A DNA stretch of 64,000 bases from Janthinobacterium sp. FW305-129 (GTDB lineage Bacteria; Pseudomonadota; Gammaproteobacteria; Burkholderiales; Burkholderiaceae_D), in the NCBI RefSeq assembly GCF_020858115.1, contig NZ_JACYMM010000006.1, forward strand, positions 1 to 64,000, written 5' to 3'. A program made the translations under genes and the position numbers. The notes beneath the pieces are model-generated. The model saw only the letters and a program-made list of their open reading frames with translations. It did not search any database and had not been told where the DNA came from. This document shows, piece after piece, positions 35,343-44,058 of this stretch. The stretch's first letter is position 1, and the number at the start of each line of letters is the position of its first letter.

Positions 35343-36500
35343 TTATTTCCGGCCGCGCCGCCGTTTCCACCACACCAGGGTGCCCGTCAGCAGGAACAGC
35401 AAGGGCATCAAACCGAAGACGGTAATGAAGGCGCGTCCGGCCACGCCAAAGGCCTGGCCCGAATGCAAGGGGAATTGCCAGCCCAGGAAGACATCGCCGG
35501 CCGGCGCCCGCAAGGGATCGCGTATGCGCAGGGGCAAGCCGCTGCGCGCGTCCAGGGTGATGCGTGTGGCGCCGTCGCCGTGGGCGATTTCGCCGGGCTG
35601 GCGCACGCGCACGTCGTACGGCTGGTCCTTCTTGCCCGGCAGCACGATGCGCGACACGCGCGCCTGCGGATACAGCTGCTGCGCGGCGGCCATGGCCTGG
35701 CCCGCATCGAGCAAGGCGCCATCCCGGGCCACATTTTTCAATTTTGCCGTGTCCGGCACCGTCGACACGAGTTCCACCAGCGGCACGATCAATTGCGGCA
35801 AATTGAAATAGATGCCGGAAAAGGCGAGAATTGCCAGCACGGGCGCGGCAAAAAAGCCCGCCGCCTTGTGCAAGGTGTAATTAAAACGGGGCCAGGAACC
35901 GCCATGCGACACGGTCAGGGCGCGCTTGATCGCCGTCCACTGCAGGCGCGGCCACCACAGGTAGATGCCGCTCAAGGCCATCAGCAGCAGGGCCACGCCG
36001 GAAATCCCCGTGATGGTCTTGCCCGCGTCGCCGGACAATAAATAGCGGTGCAAATGAAACATGCCCGACATCAGCAATGGACGCGTGAGACCGAAGCGGC
36101 CCCAGTCGCGCTCGCCTTTGACTTGCAGGGTGTAGGGGTCGACCATCACCTGGCGCACGATGGCCTGGCTGAAGGGCGACGGCTTGCCGGCCTGGCGATA
36201 CGAGGCCACGTACACGTCGCGCGCATCGGCGGGCGGATTGAGCTGGCTCGGCTTGCCATAGGCGGGGTCGGCCGTAAGCCCATCCACCACCGCCTGCAGC
36301 GTGCGCGGCGTCACCTGGAACACCTGGCCAGGCGCGGGCGTGCTCGCCTGCAACAAGGTCGGATTCAGATACGCGTCGAGTTCCGGCATCCAGGCGATGG
36401 CGGAGCCCGTCAAGCCCAGCAGGACGAACAGGGCGCCGAACCACAGCCCCACGTACAGGTGCAGTTTGCTGAGCAACCACTTGATCGGGCGTCGGGACAT
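35343..36500 (-). CDS. PepSY-associated membrane protein (possible reductase)
   Basis: 385 residues with four membrane helices: about 12-37, 175-197, 215-240 and 355-377. Two periplasmic PepSY-like modules lie between them (KLHLYVGLWFGALFVLLGLTG at the start, HLHRYLL in the middle, GLPLRIRDPL near the end). Conserved His residues suggest haem or iron handling, as in FsqB/PiuB-type ferric-siderophore reductases. There is no siderophore receptor directly beside it, though a TonB-dependent receptor is 2 kb downstream on the other strand. Divergent from the PEBP gene. Confidence 0.82.
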   Translation of the reverse strand: MSRRPIKWLLSKLHLYVGLWFGALFVLLGLTGSAIAWMPELDAYLNPTLLQASTPAPGQVFQVTPRTLQAVVDGLTADPAYGKPSQLNPPADARDVYVASYRQAGKPSPFSQAIVRQVMVDPYTLQVKGERDWGRFGLTRPLLMSGMFHLHRYLLSGDAGKTITGISGVALLLMALSGIYLWWPRLQWTAIKRALTVSHGGSWPRFNYTLHKAAGFFAAPVLAILAFSGIYFNLPQLIVPLVELVSTVPDTAKLKNVARDGALLDAGQAMAAAQQLYPQARVSRIVLPGKKDQPYDVRVRQPGEIAHGDGATRITLDARSGLPLRIRDPLRAPAGDVFLGWQFPLHSGQAFGVAGRAFITVFGLMPLLFLLTGTLVWWKRRRGRK

Positions 36501-36671
36501 GGAAACTTTGGGAAATTTGGGCTGCGGAACGATAGCATGAAAGCCCGACAGTGAAAATCATGCGCGGCCAGAAAGCGGCAAACCACACAACACGCTCATG
36601 CAAACGTCGGAAATAGGATAAAACGAGCGTTTCGGCACCATCAGCGAGCGCATCGGCATCGCGCGGTTATG

Positions 36672-36699
36672 TTGCGCGACATACACTTTCCCCTATACT
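36672..36699 (+). promoter_or_regulatory. Candidate promoter of the PEBP gene
   Basis: TTGCGC (36672-36677) and TATACT (36694-36699), spacer 16 nt, with GAAAGGA before the ATG at 36716. The rest of 36501-36671 shows nothing I can name. Confidence 0.5.
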
Positions 36700-36715
36700 T
36701 ATCGAAAGGAAAATT

Positions 36716-37261
36716 ATGACCGCCTCCCGCTTCCTCGCCGCCACCTTGGGCCTCGCTCTTCAACTGGGCGCGCACGCCGCCGATTTCACGGTGACCAGCA
36801 CCGACATCGCCCCCGGCCAGCGCCTGGCGAGCGCGCAAGTATTCCAGGGCTTCGGCTGCACGGGCGGCAACCTGTCGCCGCAATTGTCGTGGAGCAACGC
36901 GCCGGCCGGCACGAAAAGCTACGCCATCACCCTGTACGACCCGGACGCGCCCACGGGCAGCGGCTGGTGGCACTGGAGCGTGTTCAATGTGCCGACCAGC
37001 ACCACGTCCTTGCCTGCGGGAACGACAACCGCCACCTTGCCGGCCGGCGCCGTGCAAGGGCGCAACGATTACGGCGACAGCGCCTACGGCGGCGCCTGCC
37101 CGCCACCGGGCGACAAGGCCCACCGCTACCAGATCACGGTGTGGGCGCTGAAAACAGACAAGCTGCCGCTGGACCAGCACGCCAGCGGCGCCATGCTCGG
37201 CTACATGCTCAACGCCAACGCACTGGGCAAGGCACAGCTGACGGGACTGTATGGCCGATGA
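36716..37261 (+). CDS. YbhB/YbcL-type PEBP family protein, exported
   Basis: 181 residues with a signal peptide (about 1-21, cleaved near AHAAD). Phosphatidylethanolamine-binding-protein fold: NLSPQLSWSNAPAGTKSYAI and DPDAPTGSGWWHWSVFNVP form the ligand pocket, and GGACPPPGDKAHRYQITVWAL follows. The role of bacterial members is unknown; 'kinase inhibitor' is only the name of animal homologues. It overlaps the AraC-type gene by 11 bp. Confidence 0.9.
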   Translation: MTASRFLAATLGLALQLGAHAADFTVTSTDIAPGQRLASAQVFQGFGCTGGNLSPQLSWSNAPAGTKSYAITLYDPDAPTGSGWWHWSVFNVPTSTTSLPAGTTTATLPAGAVQGRNDYGDSAYGGACPPPGDKAHRYQITVWALKTDKLPLDQHASGAMLGYMLNANALGKAQLTGLYGR

Positions 37262-38072
37262 CATGGAAGCGGTGGCCCTGAGCGAACTGCGCATCGCCCA
37301 CGGCACCATCGAGGCACGCCGCGCGCAAAACCTGCGCCGCGTGCCCGTCTTCCAGAGCGCCCTGTGCCGCGTGCGGCAAGGAACGAAACTGCTGGAATGG
37401 GGCGCGCGCCAGGCCCGCGCCGGCACGCACGATGTGGTGCTGATGCCGGCCGGGCAGGAACTGGGCGTGGCCAACCTGCCCGGCGCGCAAGGCTACCGGG
37501 CGGAAGTGCTGAGTTTTTCGCCGGCCCTGATCGCCCGCTTCCGCGCGCGCCACGGCGGCCTCGTCGACAACCAGCTGCGCCAGGCGGCCACGGCCAGCCT
37601 GTGCGTGCCGCTCGATGCCCACGCGGCGCTGGCCTGGGACCAGCTGACGGCCAGCCTGGCCAGCAGCACGCCGCCCGCGCTGCTGGCGCACCAGGCGGAA
37701 GGCTTGCTGCTGGCTCTGGCACTGGGCGGCCATTGCGGCCCGCTGTTGCTGGATCGCCGCGATCCGCTGGCCGCGCGCGTGCAGCAAGTGCTACTGCTGG
37801 ACCCGGCCGCCGACTGGAGCGTGGCCAAGGTTGCCAGCCATCTGCACCTGGGCGCCTCGACCCTGCGCCGCCAGCTGGCCCTGGAACGGCGCCATTTCCG
37901 CGCCATCCTGGAAGACGTGCGGCTGGGACTGGCCTTGCAGGAATTGCAATCCGGCATCTTACCCATCGGCGACATCGCGGCCGCCTGCGGCTACGCCTCG
38001 CCCTCGCGCTTCGCGGCCCGTTTCCGCCAGCATTACGGCCTGTCGCCGCGCGAGCTGCGCGCCACGCTGTAA
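37251..38072 (+). CDS. AraC-family regulator
   Basis: 273 residues. N-terminal cupin-like half (about 20-150, with HDVVLMPAGQE) and C-terminal double HTH (about 175-270; WSVAKVASHLHLGASTLRRQL and IGDIAAACGYASPSRFAARFRQHY). ATG at 37251 overlaps the PEBP gene by 11 bp with GGGA before it; a second ATG at 37263 is possible. It probably regulates the PEBP gene it is coupled to. Confidence 0.85.
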   Translation: MADDMEAVALSELRIAHGTIEARRAQNLRRVPVFQSALCRVRQGTKLLEWGARQARAGTHDVVLMPAGQELGVANLPGAQGYRAEVLSFSPALIARFRARHGGLVDNQLRQAATASLCVPLDAHAALAWDQLTASLASSTPPALLAHQAEGLLLALALGGHCGPLLLDRRDPLAARVQQVLLLDPAADWSVAKVASHLHLGASTLRRQLALERRHFRAILEDVRLGLALQELQSGILPIGDIAAACGYASPSRFAARFRQHYGLSPRELRATL

Positions 38073-38139
38073 GGGCGCGCTGGCGCAAATCACGCAACAA
38101 GCGCTGACAAGGCGGCGATTTTCTTGCTACTATGCGCCC

Positions 38140-38478
38140 ATGTCTTCCCGCCAGCCCACCCGCAAACCTTACCCGGCGTCCGCCCTCGCGCGCACGCCGT
38201 GGCAGCTGTGCGTGGCGCTGTTCAGTGCGCTGGCCCTCGTGTTCCTGCTGTCGACGGCCGCCTCGCACCTGCACAAGACGACGCTCGACGCGGAAGAGTG
38301 CGCGCTGTGCGCCACGGTCATCGACAAGGTGGCCGACATCGCCGTGCCGCCGGCCATCGCCGAGCCGCCCGCCCAGTTACTGCCGTACCGCCTGCTGGCC
38401 CTCGCGCCCGCTACCCTGGCGCCCGTCGCCGCCCTCGTCCTGCCGCCCGTGCGCGGCCCGCCTGCCGCCTCACTGTAG
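38140..38478 (+). CDS. Small membrane protein with CxxC (DUF2946-like)
   Basis: 112 residues from the ATG at 38140. One membrane helix (LCVALFSALALVFLLSTAAS), then a His-Leu-His and a CxxC (SHLHKTTLDAEECALCATV), and a Pro/Ala-rich second hydrophobic segment. Such small CxxC proteins (DUF2946-like) often sit before copper- or other metal-linked TonB-dependent receptors, as here. The reading frame is open further upstream, but inside the AraC gene. Confidence 0.6.
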   Translation: MSSRQPTRKPYPASALARTPWQLCVALFSALALVFLLSTAASHLHKTTLDAEECALCATVIDKVADIAVPPAIAEPPAQLLPYRLLALAPATLAPVAALVLPPVRGPPAASL

Positions 38479-38570
38479 TTCCCACGCTGTTTTTATCCTT
38501 TTCAGGCTGCCCCTTGCCGCACTTTGATGCGCGCCGGGCCGCCTGGCGTTGACTATTTTCGAGGTTTACC

Positions 38571-40730
38571 ATGCAACACACACCACGCCTGAGCGCGCTG
38601 TCGCTCGCCCTTGCCAGCCTGTTTACCGTTTCCGCCCATGCCGCCGAGCCTGCCGAAGCCGCCAATACCGATGCCGCCCCGCCAGAGATGCAAAAAGTGG
38701 AAGTCACCTCCGCCCATTTGAAAAGCGCGCGCATCAAGCTGTCGCCGAAAGTCGGCACCACCATCTACAGCATCGACAGCCACATGGTCGACATGCTGGG
38801 CCAGGGCGACAACACGCCGTTCAATGAAGTGCTGCTGCGCCTGCCGGGCGTGTCGCAGGATTCGAAGGGTTCCGGCGCCCTGCACGTGCGCGACGACCAT
38901 GCCAACGTGCAATATCGCATCAATGGCGTGCAGTTGCCCGAAAGCATCAGCGGCTTTGGCCAGTCCATCGACACGCGCTTGATCGACAAGACGGATTTCA
39001 TGACAGGCGCCTTGCCGGCCCAGTTCGGCCTGCGCACGGCCGGCATCGTCGATATTGAAACGAAGGAAGGCGGCTTGAGCCCTGGCGGGCGCATCGGCAT
39101 CATGGTCGGCAGCCACGACCACGTGGAGCCGAGTGCCGAATTTTTCGGCAGCGTCGGCAAGTTCAATTACTACCTGTCCGGCAGCTACCTGGGCAATTCC
39201 CTGGGCGTGGAAAACCCGCAAGCCACGCGCAGCGCCCTGCACGACAAGACGCGCCAGAACAAATCGTTCGGCAGCCTGTCGTATTTCCTCGATGACAACA
39301 CGCGCCTGGGCGCCATGTTCGGCACGTATAACGGCCGCTTCCAGATCCCGAACAACCCGGACCAGGCGCCGGGCTTCTCGCTGGCCGGCCACAGCGATGC
39401 GCAGGCGGGCACGTCCAGCATCCCTTCATCGCAGCTGAATGAAAACCAGCGCGAAGTGAACCGCTTTCTCGTGCTGTCGCTGCAAAAAAGCCTGGGCGAC
39501 GTCAATTACCAGGTGTCGGCCTTCCACCAGTATTCGGAACTGCACTTCACGCCTGATGCCATCGGCGACCTGATCTACAACGGCGTGGCCTCCGATTCGC
39601 GCCGCGCCAACAGCGCTTCCGGTGCCCAGTTCGACATCAGCTACAAGCTGCACCAGGACCACACCGTGCGCGCGGGCCTGGCCTACACGCGCCAGAAGAC
39701 GACCAGCGACAACACGGTGGCCGTCTTCCCGAGTATTGACGGGGCGCAAACCTCCACCACGCCGGTCAGCATTCTGGACAACAGCGGCAAGACGGGTACC
39801 CTGGCCAGTGTCTACCTGCAGGATGAATGGCATATCAGCAAGCCATTGACCCTGAACTACGGCGCCCGCTTCGACAAGGTCTCGGCCTACACGAACGAGC
39901 AGCAATGGAGCCCGCGCGTCAACCTGGCTTACCAGATCGCGCCGGGCACGGCCCTGCACGCCGGCTATTCGCGCTATTTCACGCCGCCGCCGCAGGAACT
40001 GGCCGCGCAGGGCAGCATCGACCTGTACGCGAACACGACGAATGCGCCGGAAATCGGCCAGTCCGACAACGTCAAGGCCGAGCGCACGCACTACTATGAC
40101 GTGGGCATCAGCCACCAGGTGAGTTCAAAACTGACCGTGACGGCCGATGTGTACTATAAAAAGATCAACAACCTGCTCGATGAAGGCCAGTTCGGCCAGG
40201 CATTGATCCTGACCCCGTTCAACTATGCGGATGGCTATGCCAAGGGCCTGGAATTGTCCGCCATCTACAGCGAGAAAAACTGGGGCCTGTTCCTCAACGC
40301 CAGCACGCAAAAGGCGCAGGGCCGCAACATCAATTCGGGGCAAGCCCTGTTTGGCGCCGATGAGTTGAACTACATCAGCAAGAACTATGTCTACCTCGAT
40401 CATGACCAGAAATACACGCTGTCGGGTGGCGGCCACTATCACTTCGGCGATTCGCAAGTGAGCGCTGACTTCCTCTACGGCAGCGGCCTGCGGATGACAC
40501 CGGACGGCGGCGCACCGAATTCCGGCCATTTGCCGAGCTACTTCACCGTCAACACGGCGCTCACGCACACGTGGAAAAACACGCCGCTCGGCAAGGTGGA
40601 AGGACGGCTGGCCCTGATCAACCTGTTCGACAAGTCGTACCTGCTGCGCGACGGTTCCGGCGTGGGAGTGGGCGCGCCGCAATACGGTGCCCGCCGCAGC
40701 ATTTACGCGGGCCTGTCGACCAGTTTTTAA
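38571..40730 (+). CDS. TonB-dependent outer-membrane receptor
   Basis: 719 residues. Signal peptide (about 1-24), plug domain (about 55-165; NTPFNEVLLRLPGVSQDSKGSG, QYRINGVQLPE) and a 22-strand-type barrel ending in a terminal Phe (GARRSIYAGLSTSF). There is no N-terminal signalling domain, so it is not of the FecA type. The substrate may be a metal chelate judging from the CxxC protein before it, but this is weak. It follows that gene at 92 bp; a TonB-like protein lies at 27 kb. Confidence 0.88.
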   Translation: MQHTPRLSALSLALASLFTVSAHAAEPAEAANTDAAPPEMQKVEVTSAHLKSARIKLSPKVGTTIYSIDSHMVDMLGQGDNTPFNEVLLRLPGVSQDSKGSGALHVRDDHANVQYRINGVQLPESISGFGQSIDTRLIDKTDFMTGALPAQFGLRTAGIVDIETKEGGLSPGGRIGIMVGSHDHVEPSAEFFGSVGKFNYYLSGSYLGNSLGVENPQATRSALHDKTRQNKSFGSLSYFLDDNTRLGAMFGTYNGRFQIPNNPDQAPGFSLAGHSDAQAGTSSIPSSQLNENQREVNRFLVLSLQKSLGDVNYQVSAFHQYSELHFTPDAIGDLIYNGVASDSRRANSASGAQFDISYKLHQDHTVRAGLAYTRQKTTSDNTVAVFPSIDGAQTSTTPVSILDNSGKTGTLASVYLQDEWHISKPLTLNYGARFDKVSAYTNEQQWSPRVNLAYQIAPGTALHAGYSRYFTPPPQELAAQGSIDLYANTTNAPEIGQSDNVKAERTHYYDVGISHQVSSKLTVTADVYYKKINNLLDEGQFGQALILTPFNYADGYAKGLELSAIYSEKNWGLFLNASTQKAQGRNINSGQALFGADELNYISKNYVYLDHDQKYTLSGGGHYHFGDSQVSADFLYGSGLRMTPDGGAPNSGHLPSYFTVNTALTHTWKNTPLGKVEGRLALINLFDKSYLLRDGSGVGVGAPQYGARRSIYAGLSTSF

Positions 40731-40753
40731 CCGTTACCACCGTTACGCGCGAA

Positions 40754-40785
40754 GACAGCGGCAGGGAGCAACGCCTGCCGCTGTC
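40754..40785. terminator. Bidirectional hairpin between receptor and ung genes
   Basis: GACAGCGGCAGG and its exact complement form a 12-bp stem with an 8-nt loop in the 70-bp gap between two convergent genes. No T-run, but position and stability fit a shared terminator. Confidence 0.6.
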
Positions 40786-40800
40786 GGTTGCCGTCAGGAA

Positions 40801-41469
40801 TCAGCCATCACCCCAGGCGATAGGCGCCTGGCCATGCGCCTGCAGATACGCATTCGTCAAGCTGAACGGCTTGCTGCCAAAGAAACCTTTGCTGGCCGAC
40901 AATGGCGAAGGGTGGGGCGCCACCAGCACCAGGTGCTTGCCGGGGTCGATCAGGCTGCGCTTGGCTTGCGCATAGCCGCCCCACAGGATGAAGACCAGGT
41001 GTTCGCGCTCGGCGGACAGGTGGCCGATGGCGCTGTCCGTCAGCTTTTCCCACCCCTTGGCCGCGTGCGAACCGGCCGCCCCGGCGCGCACCGTCAGCAC
41101 GCTGTTGAGCAAGAACACGCCTTGCTCGGCCCAATCGGACAAATCCGTGCGCGTGCGCGCCACGCCCACGTCGCTGTGTAATTCCTTGAAGATATTCTGC
41201 AGGCTCGGCTGCGGCGGCGTGCCTTCGGGAATCGAAAAGCACAGCCCCATGGCGGCGCCCGGCGTGTGATACGGGTCTTGCCCCAGGATCACCACCTTGA
41301 CTTGCTCGAACGGCGTCAGGTCGAAGGCGCGAAAAATGTATTTACCCGGAGGAAAACACGGCCCCGCCGCGTACTCTTCCTTCACGAAGGCGGCCAGGCG
41401 CTCCCAGTAGGGCTGGGCAAACTCCCCCCCCAGCCGCGCCTTCCACGATGCATCGATGCGTACGTCCAT
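40801..41469 (-). CDS. ung: Uracil-DNA glycosylase
   Basis: 222 residues. Family 1 signatures: VVILGQDPYHTPGAAMGLCFS (catalytic Asp) and LVAPHPSPLSA (catalytic His loop). It removes uracil from DNA. The ATG at 41469 is chosen because GGGGGAG lies right before it; another ATG at 41487 is less likely. It marks the left border of the AT-rich island. Confidence 0.94.
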   Translation of the reverse strand: MDVRIDASWKARLGGEFAQPYWERLAAFVKEEYAAGPCFPPGKYIFRAFDLTPFEQVKVVILGQDPYHTPGAAMGLCFSIPEGTPPQPSLQNIFKELHSDVGVARTRTDLSDWAEQGVFLLNSVLTVRAGAAGSHAAKGWEKLTDSAIGHLSAEREHLVFILWGGYAQAKRSLIDPGKHLVLVAPHPSPLSASKGFFGSKPFSLTNAYLQAHGQAPIAWGDG

Positions 41470-41641
41470 GGCTCCCCCGTCAAGCATGTTTTTAAAACAT
41501 CATTGATCAGTATAGCCGCGTCGCGCCCGGCACCGCGTTACGGTACGGCTAGGCAAAGCTACCTACAATAGCAATTTCACTTTAGAAGACTGATGCACTC
41601 ATTTGTTCATTCTAAGCGGCAAAATAAATATCATTTGTGAC

Positions 41642-41670
41642 TTGAAAATATAAGATTTTTGATCAATAAT
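41642..41670 (+). promoter_or_regulatory. Promoter of the HTH-GTPase gene
   Basis: TTGAAA (41642-41647) and AATAAT (41665-41670) with a 17-nt spacer, 30 bp before the ATG, and an AAAAAGG ribosome site. The region 41570-41700 is AT-rich like the gene and unlike the ung side. Confidence 0.6.
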
Positions 41671-41700
41671 GACTTACTGAAAAACTAAAAAGGCGATGCT

Positions 41701-43809
41701 ATGATTGGGCAAATTCCTACAAATGTACTTAAAATGGCTAGAGAGAAGGCAGCGTTGAGTCAAACAGAACTCGCTGGCAGATTAGGTGTGAGCGCAAGTA
41801 TTGTCTCAAGATTAGAAAGTACTGAATTCGCTGATTGCAAAATGGCGGAACGCTACCTCAGTGCCATTAAAACAGACCTAGCAGCCGAAATAGTCGAATA
41901 TTACGGTGAACGGTGGCGATTTATCGAACAACCACCGTTTACTCACACTGAGAGAAAAGTTATTTTTTCTGCAGAACAGGCACTTCAAAGCTTGGACAAT
42001 TTCGAAAATAGTTCACAATTTGATGCTATTTTGCAAGATCCACTGTCCAAGTTACGAAACAGAATAATTGCAGAGACGGAATTTGTCCGGCATAGGGAGC
42101 ATGGAATTGCTTTCATCGGCGACATTGGAGTTGGTAAAACCACTGCTCTATCTTTTGTAACCAATTTAATACTTACAGGGAAAGGAGGCAAGCCAGAGAG
42201 TGTATTTCCAACAGGCAGTGGACGCACAACCGTCTGCGAGGTGGCAATTAAAATAGCTCCAGCATTTGGCATTTCCGTTGAAAGTTTAACGGAGGAAGCA
42301 ATTCGGGAGTTAGTATCGGATCTCGTGCGAGGACTTAAAACCGGCAAGAGTGGTCTTCCAAGCGAACTTGAACGTGTTATTAGAAACATGGCAGATTTAC
42401 GACGTACGCCAGTTCGTCCTAAAGCCGGTCTCGAAAAAGCGAAACCAATAGATGAATTACGCGATATGGTTGATGCAACCGATGATATCGATCAGGTCAT
42501 CGCAGACGTTCTCTCAAAGATGAAACTCGATACTCGGACTGAGGCACAGATGATTCTTTCTGAGCATACAGAAGGAAGTATTGAATGGCTAGCTAGTAAT
42601 ATTGCAAAAATTAACTACGGGCAGCATCCGAATTTTTCTGTCCCCCAACGTATAACTGTTCTGCTCCCGCTGCAAGCACTACGAGAAACACCGTACCTCC
42701 TCAGCGTCATCGACACAAAAGGTGTCGAAGGAACCACTCAACGGTCGGATCTTAAAGCTCAGGTGGATGATGCCCGAACTGTAGTTGTACTTTGCTCAAA
42801 ATTTTCAGATGCACCTGGCCCTACCCCAATGTCGATTATGCGAGAAATGACTGACTCTGGCTCTGACGCATTGGAGGCTGGAAGGATTTGTCTACTTGTG
42901 CTTCCTAGGGAAGATGAGGCACTTAAAGTTATAGACGATTTTGGAGGCAATCCATTAACACCTGAAGATGGTTACGCAGTAAGGGAAGCACAAATCGATC
43001 AACAATTCGCTACAGAAGGCCTACCTAGCATCCCTTTGAATTTTTACAATGTTGAAAATGATAATCCTGCTGATGTTTGGGTCTGGTTAACTTCAATGAT
43101 AAATCGCATACGCGAGAATAAAATCGTTAGAATTGAGCGCTTTGTTGGTGCCGCACATGACCTTGTAGTAAATAGTGACATAGCGAAAAGCCGTCAGGCT
43201 CGTATCACAATTGCGGAAACAATTGAAAATGTAGTAGTGCGCCTCAATAAACTCCCTGAATCAAGAAAGCCAGCTCATGTTAACCTTATAGCAGAAACAA
43301 AAAAAGCTCATCAAAGCTCAATTTCTGCCTCAGTAAACCGCCGCGGGAAATGGGAAAATTTCAATGTTCCTCACATACTTGGGGTAGGGGTTCGAGCAGA
43401 TGCAAACCTACGTACCAGAGATCTTTTTATTCGAATTGATGAGCAAATAGAAGGTCTAAAAAGAAAATTTGGTCATCTTCTTGATATTAATCAGCTACTT
43501 GAATCCCTACAAGATGACGTTACAGAATGGAAGCAAAATTTTCTTGCTAAAGCCGCGCTGACAGGACGTGTGTCATATTCGCCGCACTTGGAAAGCGCGA
43601 CTGAGCTATGGAGTTTATGCGAGCAACGATACGGTAATGGAACTGGCTACCGTGTCGACATTTCGGAAATTTTCCAAAATCATTTCGAAGAGGATGACGG
43701 AGCAATAAACGCTCGAAATCGAGTTAATGCATCTTTGGAAAAAAGCTGGACTATTATCGTTATTGATCCATTGCTTGATGCCGCTAAATTTGACTCCGAG
43801 GAAATCTGA
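41701..43809 (+). CDS. Xre-HTH fused to a dynamin-like GTPase, AT-rich singleton
   Basis: 702 residues. An Xre/HTH_3 DNA-binding domain spans about 8-60 (MAREKAALSQTELAGRLGVS, ASIVSRLE). A large P-loop GTPase-like domain follows: Walker A/G1 GDIGVGKT at 140-147, a G2-like Thr in TGSGRTT (171-177), G3 DTKG at 338-341 and then a beta strand ARTVVVLCSKFSD. No NKxD/TKxD motif (G4) is clear. The G2-G3 gap is long (about 160 residues) and helical, and a helical C-terminal region follows (about 470-690). This is the layout of dynamin-like proteins. I know no named family with this HTH fusion. Base composition and codon use differ sharply from both neighbours, indicating transfer. Confidence 0.75.
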   Translation: MIGQIPTNVLKMAREKAALSQTELAGRLGVSASIVSRLESTEFADCKMAERYLSAIKTDLAAEIVEYYGERWRFIEQPPFTHTERKVIFSAEQALQSLDNFENSSQFDAILQDPLSKLRNRIIAETEFVRHREHGIAFIGDIGVGKTTALSFVTNLILTGKGGKPESVFPTGSGRTTVCEVAIKIAPAFGISVESLTEEAIRELVSDLVRGLKTGKSGLPSELERVIRNMADLRRTPVRPKAGLEKAKPIDELRDMVDATDDIDQVIADVLSKMKLDTRTEAQMILSEHTEGSIEWLASNIAKINYGQHPNFSVPQRITVLLPLQALRETPYLLSVIDTKGVEGTTQRSDLKAQVDDARTVVVLCSKFSDAPGPTPMSIMREMTDSGSDALEAGRICLLVLPREDEALKVIDDFGGNPLTPEDGYAVREAQIDQQFATEGLPSIPLNFYNVENDNPADVWVWLTSMINRIRENKIVRIERFVGAAHDLVVNSDIAKSRQARITIAETIENVVVRLNKLPESRKPAHVNLIAETKKAHQSSISASVNRRGKWENFNVPHILGVGVRADANLRTRDLFIRIDEQIEGLKRKFGHLLDINQLLESLQDDVTEWKQNFLAKAALTGRVSYSPHLESATELWSLCEQRYGNGTGYRVDISEIFQNHFEEDDGAINARNRVNASLEKSWTIIVIDPLLDAAKFDSEEI

Positions 43810-43851
43810 AATTTTGTGATAATTCACATATCACTCAACGTAGATGAATTT

Positions 43852-43867
43852 TTATTTTTAAAAATAA
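43852..43867. repeat. 16-bp AT palindrome downstream of the HTH-GTPase gene
   Basis: TTATTTTTAAAAATAA is a perfect palindrome 43 bp after the stop codon. It may help end transcription. The rest of 43810-44010 is AT-rich and holds no gene that I can support. Confidence 0.45.
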
Positions 43868-44010
43868 CCGTAAGCATGAAAATTTACTCACAGTGACGGG
43901 TTATTATCAGCAACCGCCATTCTAGCCGCATTTTCTCTTCATCTTTCTCATCTTGGTTACCCCTTGTAATCATCTTTAATACAACTTGTACTTGTATAGG
44001 ATACATCATA

Positions 44011-44040
44011 AAAAAAACCGCCAGCATGAGCGGGCGGCTT
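44011..44040 (-). terminator. Terminator of lipB-lipA
   Basis: On the minus strand, AAGCCGCC and GGCGGTTT pair around a CGCTCATGCT loop and are followed by a run of T (complement of the A-run from 44017 down). It lies 19 bp after the lipA stop. Confidence 0.8.
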
Positions 44041-44058
44041 TGATCTGGCGCAAGCTGC

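Noticed and set aside
38479..38570. Cobalamin riboswitch before the TonB-dependent receptor
   Set aside because: The gap is only 92 bp and no B12-box-like sequence was seen.
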